Assembly (NCBI GenBank): GCA_963745595.1
Contig: CAVUYB010000008.1
Location: forward strand, 62,001-126,000
Direction of reading: 5' to 3'
Length of the DNA stretch: 64,000 bases
Origin: DASZUK01 sp963745595
GTDB lineage: Bacteria; Actinomycetota; Acidimicrobiia; Acidimicrobiales; RAAP-2
The notes under the pieces were generated by a model. The model did not search any database, had not been told where the DNA came from, and saw nothing but the letters and a program-made list of their open reading frames with translations. How positions within the stretch are numbered: the stretch's first letter is position 1; every line of letters starts with the position of its first letter. Both the position numbers and the translations under genes were made by a program. Of this stretch, positions 49,087-57,262 are shown piece after piece.

Positions 49087-49752
49087 GTGGAAGACGGCTA
49101 TCACCCCCCGGTCGAGGAGTACCTGGAGACGGTCCACTCCTTGCAGGAGGAGGGAACGCCGGCCATCCAGGCCCGGATCGCCGAGCGGCTCGGGCGGTCG
49201 GCACCGTCGGTGTCGGAGATGCTCGACCGGCTCGCCGACGACGGGTACGTCCGCCGCGAGGGCCGGGTGGTCGAGCTGACGCCGAAGGGGTCCGTCCTGG
49301 CCGAAAAGGTCGTCCGCAAGCACCGGCTGGCCGAGCGGCTGCTGGTCGACGTCATCGGCCTCGAGTGGCACAAGGTCCACAAGGAGGCCGGTCGCTGGGA
49401 GCACGTCATCTCCGACGACGTCGAGGAGCGGCTGGTCACCCTGCTCGGCGACCCGGGAACGTGCCCGCACGGCAACCCGATCCCGGGGTCCGCGGTCCCG
49501 GTCGACGAGTCGGGGCAGCGCCCGCTCGCCGACGTCCCGCCGGGCTCGACGGTCCGGCTGGAGCGGATCAGCGAGGACGTCGAACTGGACATGGACTCGC
49601 TCGCCTACCTCGACCGGTACGGGTTCATCCCCGGCGCGATCGCCGAGGTGACGTCCCGGGGACCGGACGGCACGCTGCTGCTGGCCGTCGGCGAGGCGAC
49701 GGTCGCCTTCGGCGCCGACCTCTCGCGCCGGCTCTACGTCGCCGTCGTCTGA
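49087..49752 (+). CDS. metal-dependent transcriptional regulator, DtxR/MntR family
   Basis: A 221-residue repressor. YLETVHSLQEEG and IAERLGRSAPSVSEMLDRLADDGYV form the winged helix (about 10-45). KHRLAERLLVDVIGLEWHKVHKEAGRWEHVIS is the dimerisation domain with metal-site residues (His, Glu, Glu, His), and GTCPHGNPIPG is the Cys/His motif typical of IdeR. The C-terminal FeoA/SH3-like domain follows (VRLERISEDVELDMDSLAYL). It would sense Fe(II) or Mn(II). GTG 49087 has a -10-like TAGGAT; no metal transporter is nearby. Confidence 0.9.
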   Translation: MEDGYHPPVEEYLETVHSLQEEGTPAIQARIAERLGRSAPSVSEMLDRLADDGYVRREGRVVELTPKGSVLAEKVVRKHRLAERLLVDVIGLEWHKVHKEAGRWEHVISDDVEERLVTLLGDPGTCPHGNPIPGSAVPVDESGQRPLADVPPGSTVRLERISEDVELDMDSLAYLDRYGFIPGAIAEVTSRGPDGTLLLAVGEATVAFGADLSRRLYVAVV

Positions 49753-49872
49753 GTGACCGTCCGGTACGAGGCCGACGCGCTGGTCACCGGCGCGCCGTTC
49801 GTCAGCGCGCCGTTCGACCAGCTCGGCGCCAGTGGTGCACCGGCCCGGTGTACTCGACATCGACGGTGACCG
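49753..49872 (+). other. probable N-terminal segment of the amidohydrolase in another frame
   Basis: From GTG 49753, next to the DtxR-like stop, a frame of 39 codons reads VTVRYEADALVTGAPFVSAP and then ends in a TGA near 49870. The sequence looks like the first strands of an amidohydrolase, whose main frame starts at 49832 one base out of phase. Deleting one base near 49826 joins the two into LGAVVHRPGVLDIDGDRIAW. Confidence 0.55.
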
Positions 49873-51094
49873 GATCGCCTGGGCCGGAGCGGCGAGCGAC
49901 GCGCCGGCGCTGGGGACCGGGGCGAACGGGGCGAATGGGACGACCGAGGTGGTCACCCTCGGCGGGCTGGTCATGCCTGGCCTCGTCAACACGCATGCGC
50001 ACACGCCGATGACCCTGCTGCGCAGCGTCGGTGATGGTCTCCCGCTCGACCGCTGGCTGCGCGAAGCGATCTGGCCGCTCGAGAGCCGGATGACCGACGA
50101 CGACGTCCACTGGGGCATGTTGCTCGGCGGCGACGAGCTGCTGCGCTGTGGGGTGACGACGACGTGCGAGATGTACCGGCCCGGCCGCCCGGTCGCCGAG
50201 GCGGCGCTCGAGACCGGTCTCCGTTGCGTGCTGACGCCGACCGTCTTCGACCGGCCGGGTGGGCCGTCCTGGCAGGACTGCCTGGACGAGGCCGGCCAGC
50301 TCCACGCGGCCGCCGACGGTCGCGACGGCCGGCTCTCGGTCGGGATCGGCCCGCACGCCGCGTACACGCTGCCGGGCGAGGCACTCGTCGCGGCGGCCCG
50401 GCTGGCCGCCGAGCTGGACGCGCTCGTCCAGATCCACGTCGCCGAGACGGTGGCCGAGGACGAGGGCGTCCGGGCCACCCACGGCTGCAGCACGCCCGAG
50501 CTGCTGGCCCGGCTCGGTGTGCTCGACGGCCGGGTCCTCGCCGCGCACTCGATCTGGTTGAGCGACGCCGACCTCGACCTCTACGAGCAGCACGACGTGG
50601 CGGTCGCGCACTGCCCGCAGAGCAACGGAAAGCTCGGCAGCGGCGTGGCGAAGGTGGCGTCGATGCGCGCCCGGGGGATCCGGGTGGGCCTCGGCACCGA
50701 CGGCCCGGCGTCGAACGACAACCTCGACCTGTGGGAGGAGCTGCGGCTGGCACCGCTGCTGGCCCGGGCGGTGGCGGCCGATCCGGGGGCGCTGACGACG
50801 GCCGACGCGCTGCACCTGGCCACCCGCGGCGGCGCCGACGCCCTCGGGCTCGACACCGGCGCGCTCGAGCCGGGCCGGCTGGCCGACTTCATCCGCCTCG
50901 ACCTGACCGACTTCGTCCCGGCCACCGACGACGCCGAACTGCTGGCCCATCTCGTCTGGGCATCGTCGAGCCGGTCGGTCACCGACGTCTGGGTCGGCGG
51001 CCGCCAGGTCGTCGCCAACGGGGTCTGTTCGACGGTCGACGTGGCCGAGGCGCGGCGGCAGGTCGCGGCCCGGGCCCGGCGGCTCCGGGCCTGA
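49832..51094 (+). CDS. amidohydrolase family protein (SAH/MTA deaminase-chlorohydrolase type)
   Basis: At least 420 residues. PGLVNTHAHTPMTLLRSVGD carries the HxH metal ligands, VQIHVAETVAEDEGV the third, AAHSIWLSDADLDL the fourth and LGTDGPASNDNLDLWEE the Asp, the layout of the TrzA/ATZ group that includes methylthioadenosine/S-adenosylhomocysteine deaminases. The printed frame starts at GTG 49832 and lacks the N-terminal strands, which are encoded just upstream in another frame. With the purine phosphorylase next door, a role in purine or SAH salvage is plausible. Confidence 0.87.
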   Translation: MVHRPGVLDIDGDRIAWAGAASDAPALGTGANGANGTTEVVTLGGLVMPGLVNTHAHTPMTLLRSVGDGLPLDRWLREAIWPLESRMTDDDVHWGMLLGGDELLRCGVTTTCEMYRPGRPVAEAALETGLRCVLTPTVFDRPGGPSWQDCLDEAGQLHAAADGRDGRLSVGIGPHAAYTLPGEALVAAARLAAELDALVQIHVAETVAEDEGVRATHGCSTPELLARLGVLDGRVLAAHSIWLSDADLDLYEQHDVAVAHCPQSNGKLGSGVAKVASMRARGIRVGLGTDGPASNDNLDLWEELRLAPLLARAVAADPGALTTADALHLATRGGADALGLDTGALEPGRLADFIRLDLTDFVPATDDAELLAHLVWASSSRSVTDVWVGGRQVVANGVCSTVDVAEARRQVAARARRLRA

Positions 51095-51098
51095 CCCG

Positions 51099-51104
51099 TA
51101 GGAT
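51099..51104 (+). promoter_or_regulatory. candidate -10 box of obgE
   Basis: TAGGAT lies 6 bases before GTG 51111. Confidence 0.45.
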
Positions 51105-51110
51105 CTCGTC

Positions 51111-52445
51111 GTGTCCGGGTTCGTCGATGAAGCGCAACTGCATGCCAAGGCCGGCGACGGCGGCGCGGGGATCGTCTCGTTCCGGCGCGAGGCGCACGTC
51201 GACCGCGGTGGCCCCGACGGCGGCGACGGCGGGCGCGGCGGCGACGTCTGGCTGGTGGCGACGACGAACCAGGCGTCGCTGCTCGGCTTCCGGGACCACC
51301 CGTTCCGCCGGGCGGTCGACGGCGCCCACGGGTCGGGCAAGCGCAAGCACGGTACCCGCGGTCCTGACCTCGAGGTCCCGGTCCCGGTCGGCACCGTCGT
51401 CCGGGAGCGCGACGGCGAGCTCCTGTGCGACCTGCTGGCGGCCGGCGACCGCTGGTTGGCCGCGGCGGGTGGCCGGGGCGGGCGGGGCAACGCCCGGTTC
51501 CTGAGCAACACCCGCCGCGCCCCGTCCTTCGCCGAGCAGGCCGAGCGCGGTCAGGAGCGCTGGCTCGACCTCGAGCTGAAGCTCGTCGCCGACGTCGCGC
51601 TCGTCGGCTTCCCGAACGTCGGCAAGTCGACGCTCATCTCCGCCGTCTCCGCCGCCCGCCCGAAGATCGCGGACTACCCGTTCACGACGCTCCAGCCCCA
51701 TCTCGGCGTCGTCCGCGTCGGCCGCCGCGGCGCGGCCGACGAGGTCGAGCTGGTGATGGCCGACGTTCCCGGTCTGGTCGAGGGAGCGGCCGAGGGCCGC
51801 GGCCTCGGCCATCGGTTCCTCCGCCACGTCGAACGGGCCCGGGCGCTCGTCGTCCTGCTCGACCTGGCCGCGCTCGACGGGCGCCCGCCGGCGGACCAGC
51901 TCGACGTGCTGCTCGGCGAGCTCGGGCGCTACCAGCCGGACCTGCTCGACCGGCCGAGGGTGGTCGTCGGCTCCCGGGCCGACCTGGTGCCGGACGCCGA
52001 TGCCGGCCCGGCCGAATTGGTCATCTCGGCGGTCACCGGCCAGGGCCTTCCCGATCTGCTCGGCCGGCTGGCCCGGACCGTCACGGCGGCCCGGGAGGCC
52101 GAGGTGCCGGCGGTCACCGGTCAGATCGTCATCCACCGCCCGGCGCCCGAGGGCATCGTCGTCGAGCGGGTCGGCAGCCGCGCCTGGCGGCTCGTCGGCC
52201 GAGCGGCGGAGCGGGCGGTCGGGTTCTCCGACCTGACCGACGACGGGGCGATGGACGAGGCCGTCCGCCGGCTCCGCCGGCTGGGCACCGACCGCGCCCT
52301 GGCCCGGGCCGGGGCCCACGACGGCGACGAGGTCGAGGTCGGGCCGGTCTCGTTCACCTGGTACCGCGACGGGGCCGATCTCGGCGCCACCGAGGAACGC
52401 GACGACGCCCGCCCGGCGGCCCTCCGTCGGCGGGGCCGCCGATGA
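51111..52445 (+). CDS. obgE: GTPase Obg (CgtA)
   Basis: A 444-residue GTPase for ribosome assembly and stress control. The glycine-rich Obg fold covers 1-158 (GDGGAGIVSFRREAHVDRGG; GGRGGRGNARFLS). The G domain has GFPNVGKST (166-174, G1), DYPFTTLQPHLG (switch region) and ADVPGLVEGA (G3). The C-terminal OCT domain is present (APEGIVVERVGSRAWRLVGR). It starts with GTG after a -10-like TAGGAT and overlaps proB by 4 bases (ATGA). Confidence 0.96.
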   Translation: MSGFVDEAQLHAKAGDGGAGIVSFRREAHVDRGGPDGGDGGRGGDVWLVATTNQASLLGFRDHPFRRAVDGAHGSGKRKHGTRGPDLEVPVPVGTVVRERDGELLCDLLAAGDRWLAAAGGRGGRGNARFLSNTRRAPSFAEQAERGQERWLDLELKLVADVALVGFPNVGKSTLISAVSAARPKIADYPFTTLQPHLGVVRVGRRGAADEVELVMADVPGLVEGAAEGRGLGHRFLRHVERARALVVLLDLAALDGRPPADQLDVLLGELGRYQPDLLDRPRVVVGSRADLVPDADAGPAELVISAVTGQGLPDLLGRLARTVTAAREAEVPAVTGQIVIHRPAPEGIVVERVGSRAWRLVGRAAERAVGFSDLTDDGAMDEAVRRLRRLGTDRALARAGAHDGDEVEVGPVSFTWYRDGADLGATEERDDARPAALRRRGRR

Positions 52446-53542
52446 GCCGCCCGATCCTCGTCGTCAAGGTCGGCTCGTCCACCGTGACCGCGCCCGATGG
52501 GGCGGCCGACCGCGACGTCGTCAACCGGCTCGGCGACGAGATCGCCGAGCAGCGCCGGCACGGCCGGGACGTCGTCGTCGTGACGTCCGGAGCCATCGCC
52601 GTCGGTTGGTCGGCCCTCGGGCGACGCGGGCCGCGACCGACGGACCCGGCCGTCCTCCAGGCGGTCTCCGCTATCGGCCAGCACCGCCTGATGCGGGCAT
52701 GGCAGGACGGCCTGGCGCCGCACGACCTGCTCGCCGGCCAGGTGTTGCTGGCCCCGCTCGACTTCGTCCACCGCCAGCAGTACCTGCACGCCCGGGGCAC
52801 GCTCACGCACCTGCTCGAGCTCGGCGTCGTCCCGGTCGTGAACGAGAACGACGCGGTCGCCGACGAGGAGATCCGGTTCGGCGACAACGACCGATTGAGC
52901 GCGCTCGTCGCCCACCTCGTCGGGGCCGAGCGGCTCGTCCTGCTGACCGACACGCCCGGGTTGCTGACCGGTGATCCGCGCGAGACGGATGGCGTCTCGC
53001 TCATCGAAGAGGTCGTCGAGATCGACCAGCAGCTGGAGGCCGTCGCCGGCGGATCGGGCAGCGACGTCGGCAGCGGCGGGATGGCGTCGAAGCTCGCGGC
53101 GGCCAAGATCGCCACGTGGTCCGGCGTCGAGGTCGTCATCGCCGACGGCAAGCGTCCGGGCGTCCTCGGCGCGGTCGTCGCCGGCGAGGCCGCCGCCGGC
53201 ACCGTCTTCCGGGCCCACGACCGACGGCTTCCGGCCCGGAAGCTCTGGATCGCCTTCGCTCTCGGCTCGTCCGGCAAGCTCGTCGTCGACGACGGCGCCC
53301 GGCGGGCCGTCGTCGAGCGGGGTCGTTCCCTGCTGCCGGCCGGCGTCGTCGCCGTCCACGGGCGGTTCGATCCGGACGACGCGGTCGAGATCGTCGGCCC
53401 CAACGGCCAGGTCTTCGCCAAGGGTCTCGTCCGGCACGCGTCCGGCCGGAGCGACGAATGGGTCGGCCGCCGCAGCGAGGAGCTGCCCGACGATCTGCCG
53501 CACGAGATCGTCCACCGCGACGACCTCGTGCTGCTCGTCTGA
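52442..53542 (+). CDS. proB: glutamate 5-kinase
   Basis: A 366-residue enzyme for the first step of proline synthesis. ILVVKVGSSTVTAPDG opens the amino-acid kinase domain; VVTSGAIAVGWSALG and VVPVVNENDAVADEEIRFGDNDRLSALVA bind glutamate and ATP; GSDVGSGGMASKLAAAK closes it. A C-terminal PUA domain (from about 275, GKLVVDDGARRAVVERGRSL) is present. ATGA overlap with obgE; proA follows after 46 bases. Confidence 0.97.
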   Translation: MSRPILVVKVGSSTVTAPDGAADRDVVNRLGDEIAEQRRHGRDVVVVTSGAIAVGWSALGRRGPRPTDPAVLQAVSAIGQHRLMRAWQDGLAPHDLLAGQVLLAPLDFVHRQQYLHARGTLTHLLELGVVPVVNENDAVADEEIRFGDNDRLSALVAHLVGAERLVLLTDTPGLLTGDPRETDGVSLIEEVVEIDQQLEAVAGGSGSDVGSGGMASKLAAAKIATWSGVEVVIADGKRPGVLGAVVAGEAAAGTVFRAHDRRLPARKLWIAFALGSSGKLVVDDGARRAVVERGRSLLPAGVVAVHGRFDPDDAVEIVGPNGQVFAKGLVRHASGRSDEWVGRRSEELPDDLPHEIVHRDDLVLLV

Positions 53543-53576
53543 CCGCCGGGCCGGTCGGCGCCGGCTGACGACCCGG

Positions 53577-53582
53577 TAACCT
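53577..53582 (+). promoter_or_regulatory. candidate -10 box of proA
   Basis: TAACCT lies 6 bases before ATG 53589, so proA may have its own leaderless transcript besides read-through from proB. Confidence 0.4.
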
Positions 53583-53588
53583 TTCCGG

Positions 53589-54821
53589 ATGAGCCTCACC
53601 GCGCTGGGCGGTCGCGTCCGGGCTGCGTCCCGCCAGATCGCCGCGACGTCGTCCGCGGTCCGCGACGACGTCCTCCGGACCGCCGCCGATCTGCTGGTGG
53701 CCGAGACCGGCGGCATCCTGGCCGCCAACCGGGACGACCTGGCCGCCGCCACCGGGCTGGCCGAGACGGCGGTCGACCGACTGACGCTGACCGAAGACCG
53801 CGTCCGGGCGATGGCCGATGGCCTGCGGACGGTCGCCGACCTGGCGGACCCGGTCGGCGAGGTCGTCGACGGTTGGGTGCGGCCGAACGGTCTGCGGGTC
53901 GAGCGGGTCCGCGTCCCCCTCGGCGTCGTCGGCGTGATCTACGAGAACCGCCCGAACGTGACGAGCGACGTCGCCGGGCTCTGCCTGAAGTCCGGCAACG
54001 CCGCCTTCCTCCGGGGCTCCGCCTCCGCGCTGGCGTCGAACGCGGCGATCGTCGACGTGCTGCGCCGGGCCCTCGACAAGGCCGGACTGCCGGCCGACGC
54101 GGTCGCCCTCGTCACCGACGGCAGCCACGAGACGGCCGTCGAGTTCATGCGGCTCCGCGGGGTCATCGACTGCCTCGTGCCCCGCGGCGGACCGGCGCTG
54201 ATCGCCTCGCTGCTCGAGCACGCCACCGTCCCGTACGTGCTCGACGGCGACGGCAACTGCCACGTCTACGTCGACGCGGCCGCCGACCTGGAGATGGCCG
54301 AGCGGATCGTCGCCAACGCCAAGACCCAGCGACCCGGCGTCTGCAACGCCGCGGAGACGCTGCTCGTCCACGCCGACGTCGCCGCGCAGTTCCTGCCGGC
54401 CGTCCGCCGAGCGCTGCCCGACGTCGAGCTCGTCGGGGACGACCGGGTCCGGGCCGTCCTGCCCGACGCCGGCGTCGCCACCGACGACGACTTCGCCACC
54501 GAGTTCCTCGGGCTCAAGCTGAGCGTCGCCGTCGTCGACGACCTGTCGGCCGCGGTCGAGCACATCACCCGGTTCAGCTCCGGCCACTCCGAAGCGATCG
54601 TCACGGCCGACCTGGCGACGGCCGACCGGTTCGTCGCCGAGGTCGACGCGGCGGCCGTCGTCGTCAACGCGTCGACCCGGTTCGTCGACGGCGGCGAGCT
54701 CGGGCTCGGCGCGGAGGTCGGCATCTCGACGCAGAAGCTGCATGCCCGCGGCCCGATGGGCCTGCGCGAGCTGACCTGCGTCAAGTGGATCGTCCGCGGC
54801 GATGGCCAGGTCCGCCAGTGA
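53589..54821 (+). CDS. proA: gamma-glutamyl phosphate reductase
   Basis: A 410-residue NADPH-dependent enzyme, second step of proline synthesis. VPLGVVGVIYENRPNVTSD, GNAAFLRGSAS, and the active-site Cys in TQRPGVCNAAETLLVH are the family marks; GLGAEVGISTQKLHARGPMGLREL closes the protein. Its stop overlaps the GTG of the AAA ATPase gene (GTGA). Confidence 0.97.
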   Translation: MSLTALGGRVRAASRQIAATSSAVRDDVLRTAADLLVAETGGILAANRDDLAAATGLAETAVDRLTLTEDRVRAMADGLRTVADLADPVGEVVDGWVRPNGLRVERVRVPLGVVGVIYENRPNVTSDVAGLCLKSGNAAFLRGSASALASNAAIVDVLRRALDKAGLPADAVALVTDGSHETAVEFMRLRGVIDCLVPRGGPALIASLLEHATVPYVLDGDGNCHVYVDAAADLEMAERIVANAKTQRPGVCNAAETLLVHADVAAQFLPAVRRALPDVELVGDDRVRAVLPDAGVATDDDFATEFLGLKLSVAVVDDLSAAVEHITRFSSGHSEAIVTADLATADRFVAEVDAAAVVVNASTRFVDGGELGLGAEVGISTQKLHARGPMGLRELTCVKWIVRGDGQVRQ

Positions 54822-55777
54822 ATGCCGGTCGGACTGAGGCCGAGGCCGCCGGCGACCGCCGCGCCGTCGGACCGCTCGGGTTGCCCGACACCGGACCGCC
54901 GCGCTTCGAGTCGATCGAGGCCGTCCGCCAGGGGCTGGCCGGCCTCGACTACCTGGCCGACGAGGGGATCGCCGGCGTCGTCTACCTGGCCGACCGGCTG
55001 GCCAAGCCGGTGCTGGTCGAGGGGCCGGCCGGGACGGGCAAGACGCAGCTGGCCAAGTCGGTGGCCGAGCTGACCGGCAGCCGGCTCATCCGGCTGCAGT
55101 GCTACGAGGGTCTCGACGAGTCGAAGGCGCTCTACGAGTGGAACTACCGCAAGCAGCTCCTGCGCATCCAGGCCGGCCAGGTGGCCGGTGAGGGAACGGC
55201 TCCGGGCTGGCACGAGCTGGAGGAGGACATCTTCTCCGAGGACTTCCTGCTGACCCGGCCACTGTTGGAGGCCATCTCGGCCACCGAGCCGGTCGTCCTC
55301 CTGGTCGACGAGGTCGACCGGGTCGAGCTGGAGACCGAAGCCCTGCTGCTGGAGGTGCTCTCCGAGTACCAGGTGTCGATCCCCGAGCTCGGCACCGTCC
55401 GGGCGACGCAGCTGCCGATGGTCTTCCTGACGTCGAACAACACCCGAGAGCTGTCGGAGGCGCTGAAGCGCCGGTGCCTCTACCTCCACCTCGACTACCC
55501 GGACCTCGACCGGGAGCGGGCGATCGTCCGGGCCCGCGTCCCCGGCATCACCGAGGAGCTGGCCGACCAGGTCGCCCGGATCGTCCGGTCGCTGCGCACG
55601 CTCGAGCTGCGCAAGGCGCCGTCGGTCTCCGAGACGCTCGACTGGGCTCGGACGCTCGTCGTCCTCGGCATCGAGTCGATCGACGCCGCCGGCGCCCGCG
55701 ACACGCTCCAGGTCCTCCTCAAGTACCAGACCGACATCGAGCGGGCGGCCAAGGAGCTGTTGGCCGCCGATGCTTGA
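54818..55777 (+). CDS. MoxR-family AAA ATPase
   Basis: A 319-residue AAA+ protein. Walker A is GPAGTGKT (69-76), Walker B VVLLVDEVDRVE, sensor 1 FLTSNNTRELSEALKRRC with the Arg finger. The form YEGLDESKALYEWNYRKQLL marks the CoxD/MoxR subgroup. Such ATPases act with VWA proteins as metal or cofactor insertion or assembly chaperones, and a VWA gene overlaps its end by 8 bases. GTG 54818 overlaps the proA stop, so both are read from the proBA transcript. No carbon monoxide dehydrogenase or other target genes are visible. Confidence 0.9.
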   Translation: MNAGRTEAEAAGDRRAVGPLGLPDTGPPRFESIEAVRQGLAGLDYLADEGIAGVVYLADRLAKPVLVEGPAGTGKTQLAKSVAELTGSRLIRLQCYEGLDESKALYEWNYRKQLLRIQAGQVAGEGTAPGWHELEEDIFSEDFLLTRPLLEAISATEPVVLLVDEVDRVELETEALLLEVLSEYQVSIPELGTVRATQLPMVFLTSNNTRELSEALKRRCLYLHLDYPDLDRERAIVRARVPGITEELADQVARIVRSLRTLELRKAPSVSETLDWARTLVVLGIESIDAAGARDTLQVLLKYQTDIERAAKELLAADA

Positions 55778-57209
55778 GCTCCTCGCCGGGTTCGTCACCG
55801 AGCTCCGCCAGGCCGGCCTGCCGGTCTCGCTGACCGAGCACCTCGACGCGGCGGAAGCCGTGGGCCACGTCCCGCTGGAGGACCGTGAGGCGCTCAAGTA
55901 CGCGCTCGGGGCGACCCTCGTGAAGTCGAGCGCCCACTGGCGGGCCTTCGAGACCGCGTTCGAGATCTACTTCGCCAGCCGGCTCCCGGGGGCCGACGGC
56001 GTCGGTGGCGTGGGATCGGCCGAGGACGACGAGGCGACCGACCGGCCGAGCCAGCGGCCGGACGGCCAGGGGCGCGGGCCGGGCCGGGGGAGAGGGTCGG
56101 GCGGCGAAGGGATGTCGGCCGAGGAGCTGGCCCAGCTGCTCTACCGGGCGCTCCGCTCCGGCGACCCGGGCATGGCCGCGGTCGTCGCCCGGTACGCGGT
56201 CGACCGCTACGCCGGGATGGAACCGGGCCGCCCGGTCGGCGGTACGTACTACCTCTACCGGACGTTGCGGAACCTGGACCTCGACGGGGTGCTCGAACGG
56301 CTGATGGACGAGCGTCGGGACGAGGCGGCCACCGAGCTCGAAGAACGGCTGTTGGCCGACGAGTACCGAACCCGGATCGAGAAGGTCCGGCGAGCCGTCG
56401 AGAGCGAGATCCGGCGCCGGCTGGTGATGGACCGCGGCGCCGAGGCGCTGGCCCGGTCGGTGCGCAAGCCGCTGCCGGAGGACATCGACGTCATGCACGC
56501 CACCCGGGAGGAGCTGGCCGAGCTCCGGCGGGCCCTCCACCCGCTCTCCCGCAAGCTCGCCGTCCGGCTGGCCCGCAAGCGCCGGCACGGCCGGCGGGGG
56601 CCGCTCGACTTCCGGGCCACCGTCCGCCGCTCGTTGTCGACCGGCGGCGTGCCGGTCGAGCCGCGCTTTCGCCATCCACGACCGGCGAAGCCGGAGATCT
56701 TCGTGATCGCCGACATCTCCGGCTCGGTGGCGTCGTTCGCCCGCTTCACCCTGCATCTCGTGCACGCCATCAGCTCGCAGTTCTCGACGGTCCGCAGCTT
56801 CGTCTTCGTCGACGGCATCGACGAGGTGACCCGGTTCTTCGACGCCGCCGACGACCCGGCGGTGGCCGTCCACCGGATCAACACCGAAGCCGACGTCATC
56901 TGGGTCGACGGGCACTCCGACTACGGCCACGCGCTGGCGGTCTTCAACCAGCGGTGGGGTGACCAGGTGACGTCACGGGCCAGCGTCTTGATCCTCGGCG
57001 ACGCCCGGAACAACTACCACGCCACCGAGGCATGGGTCCTCGAAGAGCTGTCGCACCAGGCCCGACACCTTTACTGGCTCAACCCGGAGCCCCGCGACTA
57101 CTGGTCGTCCGGGGACTCGGTCATCGCCGACTATGCGGTCCACTGCGACGAGGTCGTCGAGTGCCGGACGCTCCGCCAGCTCGAACGGTTCGTCGGCAAC
57201 CTCACCTGA
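55770..57209 (+). CDS. VWA domain protein, CoxE-like
   Basis: A 479-residue protein. The N-terminal CoxE-like helical part (FVTELRQAGLPVSLTEHLDA; KYALGATLVKSS) is followed by a Gly/Arg-rich linker (95-114) and a charged helical middle. The VWA domain begins at about 308 with Asp315-x-Ser317-x-Ser319 in IADISGSVASF, the metal-ion-dependent adhesion site; VDGIDEVTRFF and SVLILGDARNNY follow. It pairs with the MoxR ATPase, with overlapping reading frames, as in cox-type assembly systems. The client protein is unknown. Confidence 0.87.
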   Translation: MLELLAGFVTELRQAGLPVSLTEHLDAAEAVGHVPLEDREALKYALGATLVKSSAHWRAFETAFEIYFASRLPGADGVGGVGSAEDDEATDRPSQRPDGQGRGPGRGRGSGGEGMSAEELAQLLYRALRSGDPGMAAVVARYAVDRYAGMEPGRPVGGTYYLYRTLRNLDLDGVLERLMDERRDEAATELEERLLADEYRTRIEKVRRAVESEIRRRLVMDRGAEALARSVRKPLPEDIDVMHATREELAELRRALHPLSRKLAVRLARKRRHGRRGPLDFRATVRRSLSTGGVPVEPRFRHPRPAKPEIFVIADISGSVASFARFTLHLVHAISSQFSTVRSFVFVDGIDEVTRFFDAADDPAVAVHRINTEADVIWVDGHSDYGHALAVFNQRWGDQVTSRASVLILGDARNNYHATEAWVLEELSHQARHLYWLNPEPRDYWSSGDSVIADYAVHCDEVVECRTLRQLERFVGNLT

Positions 57210-57262
57210 TCGGCGGCCCGGCTCAGCTGATCAACGAGACGGTGGTCCCGATCGGCGAGGCG

